From Amphirosellinia nigrospora (taxonomy: Eukaryota; Ascomycota; Sordariomycetes; Xylariales; Xylariaceae), in the NCBI GenBank assembly GCA_004123355.1, contig SCHM01000001.1, positions 868,001 through 932,000 on the forward strand: DNA of 64,000 nt, written 5' to 3'. Below are positions 24,775-36,208 of the stretch, piece after piece. Position 1 is the first letter of the stretch. Each line of letters opens with the position of its first letter. Under the pieces are notes generated by a model that saw only the letters and a program-made list of their open reading frames with translations, was not told where the DNA came from and did not search any database. The position numbers and the translations under genes were made by a program.

Positions 24775-24792
24775 AAAAAAAAAAAAAAAAAA
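24775..24792. repeat. Poly-A tract upstream of truncated methyltransferase
   Basis: An 18-nt A run, preceded by shorter A runs from 24763. A CCCCAGG...CCTGGGG hairpin-like pair (24793-24830) follows immediately. It could be the tail of a retroposed insert, but no element body was recognised upstream. Confidence 0.4.
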
Positions 24793-24942
24793 CCCCAGGC
24801 ATGGGACGGGACCTTGACGCGGTCCTGGGGCTTCTCACCAAAGCCGTCTCACAAATTCGGTTCTCATCTTCTAATATTACTCAGCACATTTGATTACAAG
24901 TCACACGATAAACAGGCAACAATTCATTCAGCAATCTTGGCT

Positions 24943-25652
24943 AAACCCAACGAACTTCGGTGCCCAGTGGATCCGAAAGACGGCGTTTTCCAGTACGCCA
25001 AAGGATGGAAGGCTGACATGTTCAACTACTACGCGTCTCATCGGCGAGAAGGCGAGTCCTTCAACCATGTCATGGGCGGAGTCATGGCTCGGCAGGGCGG
25101 TTGGTTAGACATCTTCCCCACGGGACGCTGCTTGAGACTGACATCAAGGAAGGGCCTCTTGTGGTCGACGTTGGGGGAAACATGGGGCACGATATCGAAC
25201 GATTCCGACAAGCACACCCCGAGACGGCAGCGCGACTGTATCTGCAAGACCGGCCCGAGGTGCTGCAGCGGGCCATCTGCGGAGAGGGGTTGTGGAAAGT
25301 AGGTTACGACTTCTTCACACCACAGACCGTTAAGGGGGCGCGCGCCTACTACATGCACGGCGTCCTCCACGATTGGTCGGACGAGCACGCGCTCAGAATC
25401 CTGGAGACGCAACGAGAGGCCTTGGTGCCGGGGTACAGTAGCCTACTCGTCCATGATCATATCGCGCCCCGCTCCAAGGCACACCCGCACACCACCGCCT
25501 ATGACTTGACCATGATGGTCATGGTGGCGGGCAAAGAGAGGACAGAGAAGGACTGGCGCAAGATGCTGGAATTGGCCGGTTATGTGATCAAGGGGATTTG
25601 GACCTCGCCGTTGGCTGTTCAGGGTATTATCGAGGCAGGATTAAAGGCATGA
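24943..25652 (+). pseudogene. O-methyltransferase, SAM-dependent, plant/fungal OMT type (5'-truncated, one frame shift)
   Basis: The recognisable part covers about the last 230 residues of a family usually near 400 residues long. It opens with PVDPKDGVFQYAKGWKADMF. The SAM-binding motif is LVVDVGGNMGHDIERFRQ, the catalytic region YYMHGVLHDWSDEHALRIL carries the conserved His, and LLVHDHIAP and the C-terminal AGKERTEKDWRKML follow. The first and second parts are in different frames, with one missing base near 25121 (WLDIFP to GTLLETDIKEG). The N-terminal dimerisation half was not found upstream, where poly-A and AT-rich sequence sit instead. It was probably a secondary-metabolite tailoring methyltransferase, now most likely inactive unless an upstream exon was missed. 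Confidence 0.75.
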
Positions 25653-26224
25653 AGCTGTACTGGTCGACGTTCGAGGTAGTCAGTGTTAATAGAAGTCATC
25701 CGCGATCACACTTGACGGTCAGGACATTCATTTTTCGTGTTCTGGGACCGTTGGCTCAGACCTGATGATCAGGGGGCTTGAAAGCCTATCTACTTACCTA
25801 GTCTAGGCATCTTAATCTTTTGGACTAAAGTCATCTGTGTTTTCACGACTACGTTCCAAGAAAGCAGATTTCAAGTCAGGTGGAGAATCACGAAATGAAA
25901 TTAGCCGCAACAGACGCTACAAAAGCACGCCCTCAGACGAGGCGATACTGAAGTGGGCTACCGTAATTGGAGACCCCGAAGTGTAGAGCCGAGCTGTCTT
26001 GCGCGTCTACGATTCGTAAATGTTACAAGTCACCCGGGATTCAATTGATCAGGTTATAAAAAGAGTAAATTCATCGTAAAAGTGTGTAGTCCAAGTCTGC
26101 AGTTCATGCTTTTTTTACGCTATTCTTGGTACCATGATGGGCCACCTAAAGTGGCTAGGCAAAACATTAGCCCCTTTTCCCACACTCCTCGTCGCAACCT
26201 ACTTGTCCACACTGACATTATTGG
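25653..26224. other. Intergenic, convergent 3' ends
   Basis: No gene is seen between the methyltransferase remnant and the SDR. Confidence 0.4.
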
Positions 26225-27128
26225 TCACATCACCAAAACCTCCTTGGCATGGGCGAGTTGGTCTTGAACGAGAGTCATACGAGCCGTCATGTCAGCACCC
26301 AGAGGCAGGAACTTCTCCTGCTCCTTGCCGGCCCCGAAACCCTCTCCGACGATAAGCTGATAGACAGCCTTCATGGCCTTGTCCTTGTCTCCATTGGGGA
26401 TGATCTTTTTCGACCCGATAGTCCATAATCTGGCCCGCGACCGTGCCCTTGTACTCGTCAGGCAAGGGAGTCTTGCCGAAGACAAAAGCGTTGGGCATAT
26501 TCGTATTAAAGGTACCGAGCAGCACTGTGAGTACACGAATGTTGAACGGAGATACCTCCTTTGCTAGGACCTTGTTCAAAGCTGATTGCAGACTTATCAG
26601 TGGTGAATTCATTTTCCGGGTCACGAGACATCAGAGGGTAAATGTCGTGACTCACCGTCGAGACCGCCCTTGGCACCGGCGTAGGCGCCCATGCTTCCTT
26701 GGGCTTCCAAGGCGGCACCGCTGCTGAAGTTGGCAATGACACCAGCCTTGCGCTCCCGCTGATAGGGCAGGACGGCACGAATAAGACGGAGGGGCCCAAA
26801 GAACATGGTCTCCATCTGGGCTCTGATCTCATCCTCGGTCATGGTCTCTATCGGGGCGTAGATGGAGTAGCCGGCGTTATTGATAAGTACGTCAATCTGC
26901 TCGCCGGCGCCCTCGAGACTGCCAATAACCTTGCCGCTGGAAGGGTTGTTGACATCGAGTTGAATCCATTTGCCGCCTTTGGACTCGACTTCCTTGACGA
27001 GATCGGGCGTCTTAGAAGGGTCGCGCGAGGTGGCAATCACGTTGTGACCACCGGCCTGGGCAATGCGCACCAAGGACAAACCAAACCCGGAAGAACAGCC
27101 CGTGATGAGCCAGGTCAGCTGCAGCCAT
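26225..27128 (-). CDS. Short-chain dehydrogenase/reductase
   Basis: A classical SDR of about 275 residues. Exon 1 is 26656-27128 and exon 2 is 26225-26581; the intron has donor GTGAGT and acceptor CAG. Motifs are WLITGCSSGFG (cofactor), LINNAGYS, and NFSSGAALEAQGSMGAYAGAK with the catalytic Ser, Tyr and Lys. Then VLAKEVSPFNIRVLTVLLG. The frame changes once at the N-terminus (about 27115, between the ATG and LTWLITG) and once near 26415 (QIMDY to KKIIPNGDKDKA). It sits between the methyltransferase remnant and the beta-lactamase-fold hydrolase, so a role in the same metabolite pathway is plausible but unproved. Confidence 0.8.
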
Positions 27129-28348
27129 GTTTGGTCTCTTCCAATTCGAATGAGAAGCTTGGACTCAGCCGATGGCTAGATCTCGCCTCGGTTGCTGCTT
27201 CGTTTGCTACTTAGCTCGGTATTTATTCAACAAGGTTGCGATGGTAACGTAGCACGCCGTACGAGCTGCACCGACTGTCGCTGCATGCATGTCTTATAAG
27301 TATTGGAAGGCTGGCACGACGGACTTAAGAGCCCGAGATCCGAGACAAACTGAGTGTAAGAACCTCCCCTTTACCACGGACTTAGGGCTGCCAGAGAGCC
27401 TCCCCTTTGTTCCCTTTGGGGCGTGCAGGTTACGCATGAGTGAAGTGACACGACGGGAGGTGAACGATATCATTATCGCTGATTCGCATAAAGCATCAAC
27501 CACGTCAGGTAAGCACAACCTTTCACTATTTGACGTGTTCGTAAGGCCAATCAGCGGGCTTAGTTGGCACATCACAGATGTCGTGGCTTAAACGAGGCAG
27601 GCCGATCAACACCCAACTTCCAAACAATTGTGGGAGGCAAGCAGCAAATCTCTAAGTCTAGGGTACGCTGAGTCTTGCATGGTCTCCTAGGTGTCTAGTA
27701 TGGGTACAAAAGGCATTGCTCCTGAAGGTAATGTCTAGTCTTACACACAACCCAAAATGTCCAACTAGCGCTATCATGGCTTCGTATTCTTCCCCTTGCG
27801 TGGTATATGTCATACGGCATTTATGGTGTTCTTCACCCATGATCGTACACGACTACCATATCTGTAAAGAAGTATGGGGATTGGGACTGGAGCAACACTG
27901 ATGAATCCCAGAAGACTGGTCGCCCACTGAAACCCCAGGTTATGGTATAGATAAGGGGATGTTAGAACTAGGTGTCGGGGATACCATGCTTCACAACCTG
28001 TTAACTAGGTATATTTAAAGCTCGTGGGCAAACCCTAACCCCAAAGCTTTTCGTCAAGCCCCCTACCCTCCCTTTTCTTTGTGGAGAATCTGTCTTCACT
28101 TATAAGTTTTGTTACAGACTAAGATTGTATGGAGGTTAAAGTTACGCTGTCTGAGTGGGGAGAAATTTAGTAAGACAGCTGTGATGAAATGATAGTGCTA
28201 TAGCTAGGAATCACGTGTAGCTTAGACTTTAGCTAAAATAACCTCTTTGGGTGTTCTATGCTAAGTTAACTGGGAATGATATCTTTCTTTTCAAGTCGCA
28301 AAATAGCGTTATCATAATCGCTGCAAAAAAGCCAACGCGTCAGATTCT
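27129..28348. other. Intergenic
   Basis: About 1.2 kb. Short ORFs at 27294-27591 and 27658-27901 show no domain. Nothing is supported. Confidence 0.4.
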
Positions 28349-29383
28349 TCAGATCTCTCTCATCCATCCATTTACAGTATCCGGGAAGAAGGAGATTTTC
28401 GATCTCAGGGACACATCGTGGGCGAGGATGACGAATACGTGATCGTCAGCGTCCAACTCTTTGATTTTTCGTATTGTTTCAGTGGCTGCTGCGTGATCTG
28501 GAAACAGTGGTCCGTTTGCGATTTCTTGAAATGGCGTGTGGCAAGTTCCGTCCATGGTAAGCCTCGATAACAGGGCTCCCGGGCACCAACCAGGCCGGTA
28601 TTCCCCTGCTCCTTTCGTCCTACAAACTCCTGAGCCGGCGTCCCCCTTTTCCGCGGGGCGGCGGCGGTGGCTTGTCAACGAGAAGAGCCGGCTACTATCA
28701 GCAGGTTCAGGAAGAGGCAGCATTTTAGTGGGACGGATAATACCGGGGTGGTGACAAGCATCAGCCCCTATGAAGACGAATGATGCGGGATCGACAGTAC
28801 ACCTAGCGACTGCGCACAAGTGGCCAGTTGCATGACCGGGGGCGTCCAGGAGGTAAAAGGAGCCATCGCTAAAGAAGTCAAAGGCCTTGAAGTTTCCAAA
28901 GCATAGATCCTGGTCGAAGGCGATCTCTCGGACCTGCCGCCTATGTCTGTCGGCCTCGAGAACCTTGGCGTCCTGGACCAGTGGCCATCCAGGCCATGAG
29001 GCAGCCGACACCCCCGGTCCAACCACGAGTTCAGTGGTGTCGGGGAATGTGGTAATATCGCCAATGTGGTCGAAATGGTTGTGGGACCAAATGACGGACT
29101 CGATATCCTTGCTACGGATTCCGAGACCACTGGTGTCCGAGTCTAGGACGCCGGCCACATCGCAGCCGGGCATGATGGTGGTTGTCGCTTTGATGAGAGA
29201 CACCACGCTTGGGGCATAGTTGGTCCAGTCTGGGCGTACGCCGAGATCGAAGATGACATGTCGCTCGCCGTTGGATATCAAGAAGCAGTAGATGGGTGCA
29301 TACCAGCCTTGGAATCCCTCAATCTTGGGCTGGCAGAATAGGTTTGGATCAATGTACAGCAGTGTTTTCCTTGACAGTGGCAT
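28349..29383 (-). CDS. Metallo-beta-lactamase-fold hydrolase (lactonase-like)
   Basis: A single-exon ORF of 344 residues. The metal-binding signature is complete: SHNHFDHIGD (HxHxDH), GHATGH, FIGADACHH and a late LAHD. The N-terminal YIDPNLFCQPKIEGFQGWYA and ISNGERHVIFDLGV are like N-acyl-homoserine-lactonase-type fungal hydrolases. The segment at about residues 236-265 is Arg/Gly-rich and unlike the family, and could be read out of frame by two compensating indels (about 28590-28680). A lactone- or ester-cleaving role is likely. Beside a prenyltransferase, it might act on the pathway product or give resistance; that is inference. Confidence 0.85.
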   Translation of the reverse strand: MPLSRKTLLYIDPNLFCQPKIEGFQGWYAPIYCFLISNGERHVIFDLGVRPDWTNYAPSVVSLIKATTTIMPGCDVAGVLDSDTSGLGIRSKDIESVIWSHNHFDHIGDITTFPDTTELVVGPGVSAASWPGWPLVQDAKVLEADRHRRQVREIAFDQDLCFGNFKAFDFFSDGSFYLLDAPGHATGHLCAVARCTVDPASFVFIGADACHHPGIIRPTKMLPLPEPADSSRLFSLTSHRRRPAEKGDAGSGVCRTKGAGEYRPGWCPGALLSRLTMDGTCHTPFQEIANGPLFPDHAAATETIRKIKELDADDHVFVILAHDVSLRSKISFFPDTVNGWMREI

Positions 29384-30168
29384 CAGTTGTTATCCTGCTA
29401 CCAAAGGCGGCTTCGTGTTGCTCGCGAATACACATTTCTAGCATCATTACGTACGTGTCAATGACCCTCAGCTCTACTGTTTGAGTAGAGACTTGCAACT
29501 TGGCGTCAACCATGATGTAAGTTTTCAAGTGGAGGCAAGGATCCTACGTTTGTCGAAATGTGTGAGACATAAAGACATGTTTCCAGTGTGACGCACTTTC
29601 TGATCAGGTCATTATTCCTGCAGGCTCATTTTTTCATCCGGTTACAGCGAACCATCACTCAGGGCAGGGCGGGGTTACTCGGTGCCGGGTATGGACTTAC
29701 TCGGTGTCAGTGTCGGCGTCGGCGTTAGCGTCGACGAGGCCCATAATGTTGCCAATCCGACCGGGACCGGAAGCCAGCTGCCGTAACGCCACTAGCAACG
29801 GGACTCAATCACAGCTAAGAAGGCAGCAGGTAATCACTGCTTAGATTAGACCACGCACATATGGACTGATGTTTTACGACGTGTTTCTTGTTATCGCGCT
29901 TGACTATAATTCGAGTTACAAACCGCATCTAGAAATGTTTTAAGCTTACAATAGCTTCACTATCACAAAGTAGCACAACAAAGGGCTCAGTTACACGATT
30001 CAAGGCATACTAGAAAAACGTAGATGTAAGCACTTACATTAAAGCTTCGTACTAGATTGTCATCTTTGCTTACAGCTTTATCATAAGCACGAGCAGCTAT
30101 TTATAACGCCTTACTCCTATACTTGATACTCCTTAAGATCCACATCGTGGCTACTAGTCCAACTGGCC
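29384..30168. other. Intergenic, divergent promoter of hydrolase and prenyltransferase
   Basis: A bidirectional promoter interval of 785 bases between two divergent genes, which suggests shared control. It contains a GTGTCGGCGTC-type repeat near 29705-29730. No gene is seen. Confidence 0.45.
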
Positions 30169-31562
30169 ATGACCTCTCCGAGCGGGCTTCCTGTGTTCGA
30201 CAAGCTGGATCGCGAGGCGAGGGCCAATGGCGGCGTAAATAAGAGCGAATCCGGCAGCGGCTACTGGTGGTCAACCAGCGGGCAGGATCTAGCAAAAATG
30301 ATGGCGATATCGAAGTATCCCGACAGGGCTCAACATGCCTTCCTGAGCTTTTTCCGGGACACGATTAGCCCACAACTAGGTTCTCGCCCAGATCGCAATT
30401 CGGGTAAAAGTGGTGTGGGATGGGACGGCAATCCCTTCGAGTACAGCTTCGAACTCAAAGGCAAATCCAGCACTCCGTCCGTTCGGTTCGTCGTAGATTT
30501 CACCCAGCTGCGGCATATCGACCCCCAGTTTCCCCTCAGTATCATTGGCACTCAACATGTCGTAGACGGGTTGGCCAAGAAGGCACCTGGTTTCGACGAT
30601 ACCTGGTACCGGAGTCTGGTGGAGTGGTTCACGTATTCACATCTCAATTCCGAGGAACAGAAGAAACTAGTTGAAAAAACGGGCTACCAGACTGCTATGA
30701 TTCTTGGCTTTGATATCCACCGAAAACCCGTGCCGGATGGTGGTCTGCCAGTCATGGCCAAAGTCTACTTTCCGCCTTGCTTCGCGGCCGCGAAGCAGCA
30801 AAAGTCCCGATGGCAGGTTGTCAGGTCGGCGATCAACCAACTACCAGATATCAACTCGTATCCTAACATCCTCCAATCTCTTGCGCTAATTGAAGAGTAT
30901 CTTGAAGGGAAGCCGAAGGACTGGAGGACGGGGCGCGGTATCTCGCCACCGACTTTGTCGCGCCGGGGGAAGCCCGCCTCAAGATCTACTTCCGGTTTGG
31001 GGGTGATTCCTTTGACGAAATATGGGATTACTATACATTGGGGGACGGATCCCTGGTCTCGACGAGGACAAGGAGAAGTTTCGTGAGTTGGTGGATTTGA
31101 CGAGCGGTGGGGTGGAATGAAGCACGATGCTCGGCCGTTTACAAATGTCGCTCGGAAAGCGACTGCGATTTATTTTTCCCTTTCTGCCAGCAATCCATAC
31201 CCTGCGCCAAAAATCAACTTTTATCCGGCCAACTGTGCAGGAACCGACGAGGCTATCGTCCAGGGGCTGGACTCTTGGCTACTCAAATACGAACTGAACA
31301 CCGGCGGACTGCCAATGGAGGACAGGGTTAAGAGTGTCTTGTAAGTCACTTATTCATCTGATCACTTAATAACAACATCATCCCACGCAGAGGGAAAAGC
31401 TGATTCAATGGGCGGGTACAATATAGCACCCACCGATCGCTAGGAGGGACGACGGGCATCATGACTTTCATTGGGATAGGGAGGAAAGAGGATCCGTTGA
31501 ACAAGGATTTGAGCTTACAGGTCTATGTAACACCAGAGCTGTACTTGAATCCGAGAATTTGA
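30169..31562 (+). CDS. DMATS-type aromatic prenyltransferase (frame broken about five times)
   Basis: Dimethylallyltryptophan-synthase-type enzymes transfer a prenyl group from DMAPP to indole or other aromatic acceptors. The N-terminal 260 residues are in one frame: SGYWWSTSGQDLAKMM (family start), FFRDTISPQLG, GWDGNPFEYSFELKG, then GFDIHRKPVPDGGLPVMAKV (prenyl diphosphate contacts). Continuity then passes through other frames: LATDFVAPGEARLKIYFRF, ARPFTNVARKATAIYF and, after an intron at about 31341-31390, HRSLGGTTGIMTFIGIG and a C-terminal VYVTPELYLNPRI. Breaks lie near 30921, 31043, 31117 and 31400-31420; one missing base explains the first three, and the last is unresolved. About 430 residues when continuous, normal for the family. 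The acceptor substrate cannot be predicted. Confidence 0.85.
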
Positions 31563-31846
31563 GGAGAGACACCGAATACTGGCTGCTGTCATGATTGATC
31601 AATAGGACTCCCGCTGAAAGAGAGCACAGAAATGTTTCATAGTAACAAGTGGAATCGAAAATAAACAAAATATACAGAATAACTGTTTGAATAATCAAAG
31701 CCAACATTACACTAGGACACTGAGCGCATTGCGTTGTATTGAGCTCCTCCATTAAAAATAATTCAAAATTTGTCGTTGCCAACTAGGTAGTACTACACTG
31801 TATCCTACTTTTTAATCCAACTTAGCATTCGTAGTCCTGAAAACCG

Positions 31847-33068
31847 TTAAGCGCCGAAGGCCTTGTCAAAATCAACTAGGGTAAAGCGGTAGTGAACTTG
31901 ATTATTCTTCACCCGTTCGATGACTTCAGCACAAGCATTCTCAGAGATGGGTATAGTCTCGACCATGGGGACCAGCTTCTTCTCAGCAGCGAGTTTCAAC
32001 ATGGCCAGGCACTCTTGGCGGCTGCCGATATGACTCGATCCGATGGTGCAGGCGTTGGACATGAAATGTTGTGGCTTGATCTCCTCGATCGGGTTGTCGG
32101 GTAAACCGACTGAGTGGAATTTGCCGTTGACCTGGAGAGTGGAGAGGTAGTCCTGGAGAGCGGATCCTGACAGCACGTCGGCGGCGCTGAGTACGAGGTG
32201 GAACTTGAATGCCAACGGTTTAGCCCAATCCTTCTCTGTACTGTTCACGAAGTGCTTGGCACCCAGCTTCAACGCATCTTCTTTCTTGTCGGGTGAGTGA
32301 GAGATGACTGTCACCTCAGCACCAAGCGCGTTAGCGAACATGACAGCGAAGTGCCCAAGCCCACCGAGACCGACGATGGCAACTTGCTGGCCGGGCCCTA
32401 CGTTCGCTCGCACTAAAGGCTCCCATACCGTCAACCCGGCGCAGAGCATGGGTGCTGCCAGATGAGAGGGGATGGCATCTGGAATTGGGAATACAAAGTA
32501 CTCGTGAGCCCGGATGTGAGATGAGTAGCCGCCTTGGCTGAGAGTCTCATTTGGGTCGGCTTCCTTAGGATAGGGGCTCCCGTATGTGGCTATAGGTGTT
32601 AGCGGCCGGACTTGTATAACGTACTTTGCGTTACGACTCACCGACTTGGTGCGGGCAGTAGTTCTCATTATCATTCTTGCACTGAGGGCACTTCAGACAC
32701 GACCAAACCTGTGCGCCGACACCAACACGATCGCCAACTTTGACGTCCTTCACCTGCGATCCCACCTTCACTGCCTTGCCTACGACCTCGTGGCCGACGC
32801 AGATTGGTGTTGGAGCATCTCCCCAGCCGCCTGTAACGGTATGTACATCTGAGCCGCAAACGCCACAACATTCAATCTTAATGTCAATGTCGTTGTCACC
32901 AAACTTCTTTGGCTTGAACTGAGTAGTATAATATTGATTAGCATAAGGCTTAATGATGATAATGCGTAGTATAAAGACAAGAGAAGTCCCTACAGTCTGC
33001 TTCTTGAACTCTTGGTACTTGCCGATCTCATTGATCATGAAGCCTTCGAATTCGTCGGGATAAGGCAT
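31847..33068 (-). CDS. Zinc-dependent, NADP-type alcohol dehydrogenase (cinnamyl-alcohol-dehydrogenase/Adh6 class)
   Basis: Exons are 32994-33068, 32642-32918 and 31847-32589, with introns 32919-32993 and 32590-32641; the frame is intact. The catalytic zinc region is CCGVCGSDVHTVTGGWGD and GHEVVGKAVKVG. The structural zinc ligands are in CLKCPQCKNDNENYC. The cofactor motif VGLGGLGHFAVMFANALGA lies in the second half. Length is about 364 residues, normal for this medium-chain reductase class. It likely reduces aldehydes to alcohols with NADPH. It lies tail-to-tail with the prenyltransferase, 285 bases apart, so it may reduce an intermediate of that pathway, but it could equally be a general detoxifying reductase. 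Confidence 0.93.
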
Positions 33069-34794
33069 CTTATTGAACGATTATATCAACTAGTACTGGA
33101 CAAAGTTCCAAATTAGATTTGAGAGTAGTATCTCTCGCTACTGATTTATTGCGTATAGGTGAGCTTTCGGCTGGTAGATGAATGGTTTGAATAGTTCAGA
33201 AGAAATTATTCATTTTCAGTCGCAACAAAGCCCTTTATTCTGAAATTTGATCGCCCTCAGACTCGTTCGTCCCGATGCATGACGCCATTAAAGACTGCGA
33301 CAAACGGCATCATTGCGAGTGGGCTACAGAGTGGTGACGTAGAGACCCAGCTTGTTGGATACTTAGGTAGCTCCTCTTCTTCCACTAAGTGGAAGCTGTC
33401 AGGGAAAGCCGCATCTTCTCGAAAAATAATGGAAATTCAAATGTTGTTTCTTGGGAGGTCAATTTGAGGGCATTCGCACGTTTATGTTGGCCGTGAACTA
33501 TATTGGACGCGGTGTTGTGATTTTGACCATCAGGGTATCTGTCGTCTGAACATGATTCCTGGTAAGGGTAAGGATCTCGCATCGGAACTATCCATGATAC
33601 CCCTACCCGGCAAGGTGGATCTTCATGTGGGTTGCTTGTTTAAAAAGATATGACCAAAGTGAAACATGTTTGCCCCGCTTTGTTGCCGCCCTGGATCAAG
33701 GTTCCTGACATGTAAGCCACCACCCGCATACTTACCTCACACCACACCTTTATGATTACCTTACCTAACCTACGTAAGGTAGGTAAATGAGATCACAACC
33801 CTTTTCAAAGCAACCAAGGCGTCTAACCTTCCGAAGGACCTACCCAATTTAGCAATCATATCGCAAACTACTCAGATTTGGCAGTCTAACAAAACCCAAT
33901 CACCACCTGACTTTCAGTCTATAGAAATAAATACGGTCGATCTCCTGCTTGGCAGATGGTTGTGGTTGATGTGTTCTTGGAAGCAAGAATATTCGGTCCT
34001 TATTCTCAACACTCCCTCAAGAGAGTCCTGGAGTTGGTACCAAATTCTGGTCCCGGAGACGCGGCTCTAGCTGCCGTCGGTGGCAGGATCCCGGTTAGGC
34101 GGCGGTGATCAACCCTTGGCAGCACCCTGGCTTGCATCCCCGCCGCGTGGATCGACGTCAACGCACCTGAAACGCATCCGAGGATTTGATTAAATCTACC
34201 TCGTTGTCGCCCGGCCGTCCGGAACCCTTCTACCGGTTACCCAATTTTGTTGTCCATGGCCACGGTCCCCTCCTCCAATCTTAGCCCGGGGATCAGCGTC
34301 AGTGGCGGTGAATGTCTTGCCAGAATAGGAGCCTTTTTGGACCCGACAATATGTCGCGGGCAGACCAGCCGTGCCGTCCTTTACTTGCACTGAAGAGGAA
34401 GCCGAGCCACGAAGATAGATCATGTGGAAAAACAAGGCGAGTGCCCCTTAGCCTCATTCACCATGCTACCCCTCTCAGGAACAATGTTGCATCGTAAGAT
34501 ATGAAGATAGATTGAGCCTCTGGATGTCGTTTGGACACGACGTCACCCCTTTCTTTACCCTGGACGGTACAGTAACAGGCGGGATGTAGCCGACGTATCC
34601 TAGATAGGGACTGACTAGATCAGAAAGTTGGGGCACTGTAATATATGAGGCGATGTAGGGGACTACAAGTGTATAAAATGACTGGATTCCCCATGGGATT
34701 GTTTGTCTCTTCACGAATTAAACTGTGACAGTATCATTTCCATCACGACTCAGCTCAGCACGGCGGGAACCAAAAATCAAAAATCAGAATTAAC
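33069..34794. other. Intergenic
   Basis: About 1.7 kb between divergently transcribed ADH and GH45 genes. ACCTAACCTACGTAAGGTAGG-like palindromic text occurs near 33765-33785. Short ORFs have no domain. The promoter of the cellulase gene should lie in the last few hundred bases. Confidence 0.4.
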
Positions 34795-35709
34795 ATGTAC
34801 TCCAAGACAACCGCCACCTCGTCCTCCTGGCTGCCGCCAGCACCGCTTACGCGGCCGACGGAAGCGGTGTTACGACTCGTTATTGGGACTGCTGTAAAGT
34901 GCGTAATTCCCAGGAACCCTTTTCTTCCTGTTTTAGGAACTTTCAGAACACAATGCTTGCTTTTTAAAACACGATTCCGTCAAAACTCTTCACACTCTAA
35001 ATACCAATAACTGACTCCAAGTGCTGTAGCCCAGCTGTGCGTGGAGTGGTAAGGCCGACGTATCCTCGCCGGCGCAAACCTGCGACGCCAGCGACAACCC
35101 GCTCACGGACGTCGACGCCAAGTCCGGCTGTGACGGCGGCGGCGCCTACACCTGCAGCAACTACTCGCCCTGGGCCGTCAACGACAACCTGGCCTACGGT
35201 TTCGCCGCCACGGCCATCAGCGGGGGCTCAGAGAGTTCGTGGTGCTGTGCTTGCTACCAGTATGCGCTCCTCCCCAAATCTAATCCTCAGCCGTCATGAC
35301 ACACACACACATACTAACCAACGCCTACTCAAGACTTGACTTCACATCCGGCCCCGTAGCCGGAAAGTCGATGATCGTCCAGAGCACCAACACAGGTGGA
35401 GACCTCGGCAGCAACCAATTCGATCTTTTGATGCCCGGCGGCGGTGTGGGAATTTTCGACGGCTGTAAGAGCGAGTTCGGCCAGTCCCTGCCTGGCCAGC
35501 AGTACGGCGGCGTCAGCAGCCGCAGCGACTGTGACGCCGCCAACATGCCCCAGGAGCTGCGCAACGGCTGCTACTGGCGCTTCGACTGGTTCCAGAACGC
35601 CGACAACCCCAGCGTCAACTTCAAGCAGGTCGCCTGCCCGGCCGAGCTCACCGCCATCTCGAACTGCAAGCGTAGCGATGACGGATCCTTCCCCTCGGCC
35701 TCGGCCTAG
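34795..35709 (+). CDS. Secreted endo-1,4-beta-glucanase, glycoside hydrolase family 45
   Basis: GH45 enzymes cut internal beta-1,4 bonds of cellulose with inversion. Exons are 34795-34898, 35030-35259 and 35334-35709. A signal peptide (MYSKTT...[12 protein letters not shown]) precedes [18 protein letters not shown], which holds the catalytic base Asp. FDAKSGC-like [53 protein letters not shown] and [18 protein letters not shown] follow; the second catalytic Asp is in QFDL. The Cys pattern is complete. It ends just after the catalytic core, with no cellulose-binding module or linker. One missing base in the signal peptide (about 34819) is needed to connect the ATG to the mature frame. About 236 residues. 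A plant-cell-wall role is expected. Confidence 0.93.
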
Positions 35710-36208
35710 GTGGAGGTTCCAACAAGTTTTTTTTTCTTCTCACCCTAGACTTCTGTATATTTATGTTTGGTTAGTTGTCTGGCCCAGCACACTTGTAAAT
35801 ACATAAACCTCAAAGCATATAGATACCAGAATTAAGCGATTAATACTTGCGCCGTTGCATATATAAGGGCATTAAATGCATTAAGACTTCTTTTTGTTTC
35901 GTACAACGACATCCTGCTTTGGTTCTCATTTCTTCTGACACAGATTAATTCTTAGGCTAAGTCCAATGTCACACAACGCTACGTAGAAATATCGCAAGCA
36001 TTCCAGAGTTGGTGAATTTCCTTGTTTGGAATTAGCTGTTGAGTTATTAGCACCAAAAAATACCAAAAATACCAAAAAATACCAGCGAAAACCCTGGTAC
36101 GACAACAAGCCAAGACCAGGCTATAACTCCCGCTCAGCGCTTAACATGTACAGTATAATAATGAAAAAGAAGTGGCCGCCTATACTAGCAGGCAGCCGGT
36201 AAACTACT
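35710..36208. other. Intergenic, convergent 3' ends
   Basis: A T run at 35729-35737 and AAAAATACC repeats near 36053-36085. No gene is seen. Confidence 0.4.

Larger units (their letters stand above)
20082..24942. other. Gene-poor accessory stretch
   Basis: About 4.9 kb with no confident gene. Contents: GGTACCTA-type palindromes near 20480-20540, a small MITE (21120-21321), a cluster of GTACTGGT motifs (21440-21600) and an AT-rich patch at 22500-22790. One minus-strand ORF at 22497-22781 could encode a two-helix hydrophobic peptide of 94 residues, but nothing supports it. A short ORF at 23479-23718 has LFDAYLAPGGYRAV, vaguely like a methyltransferase motif; it is probably a relic or chance. 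An 18-nt A run at 24775-24792 lies just before the truncated methyltransferase. Confidence 0.45.
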
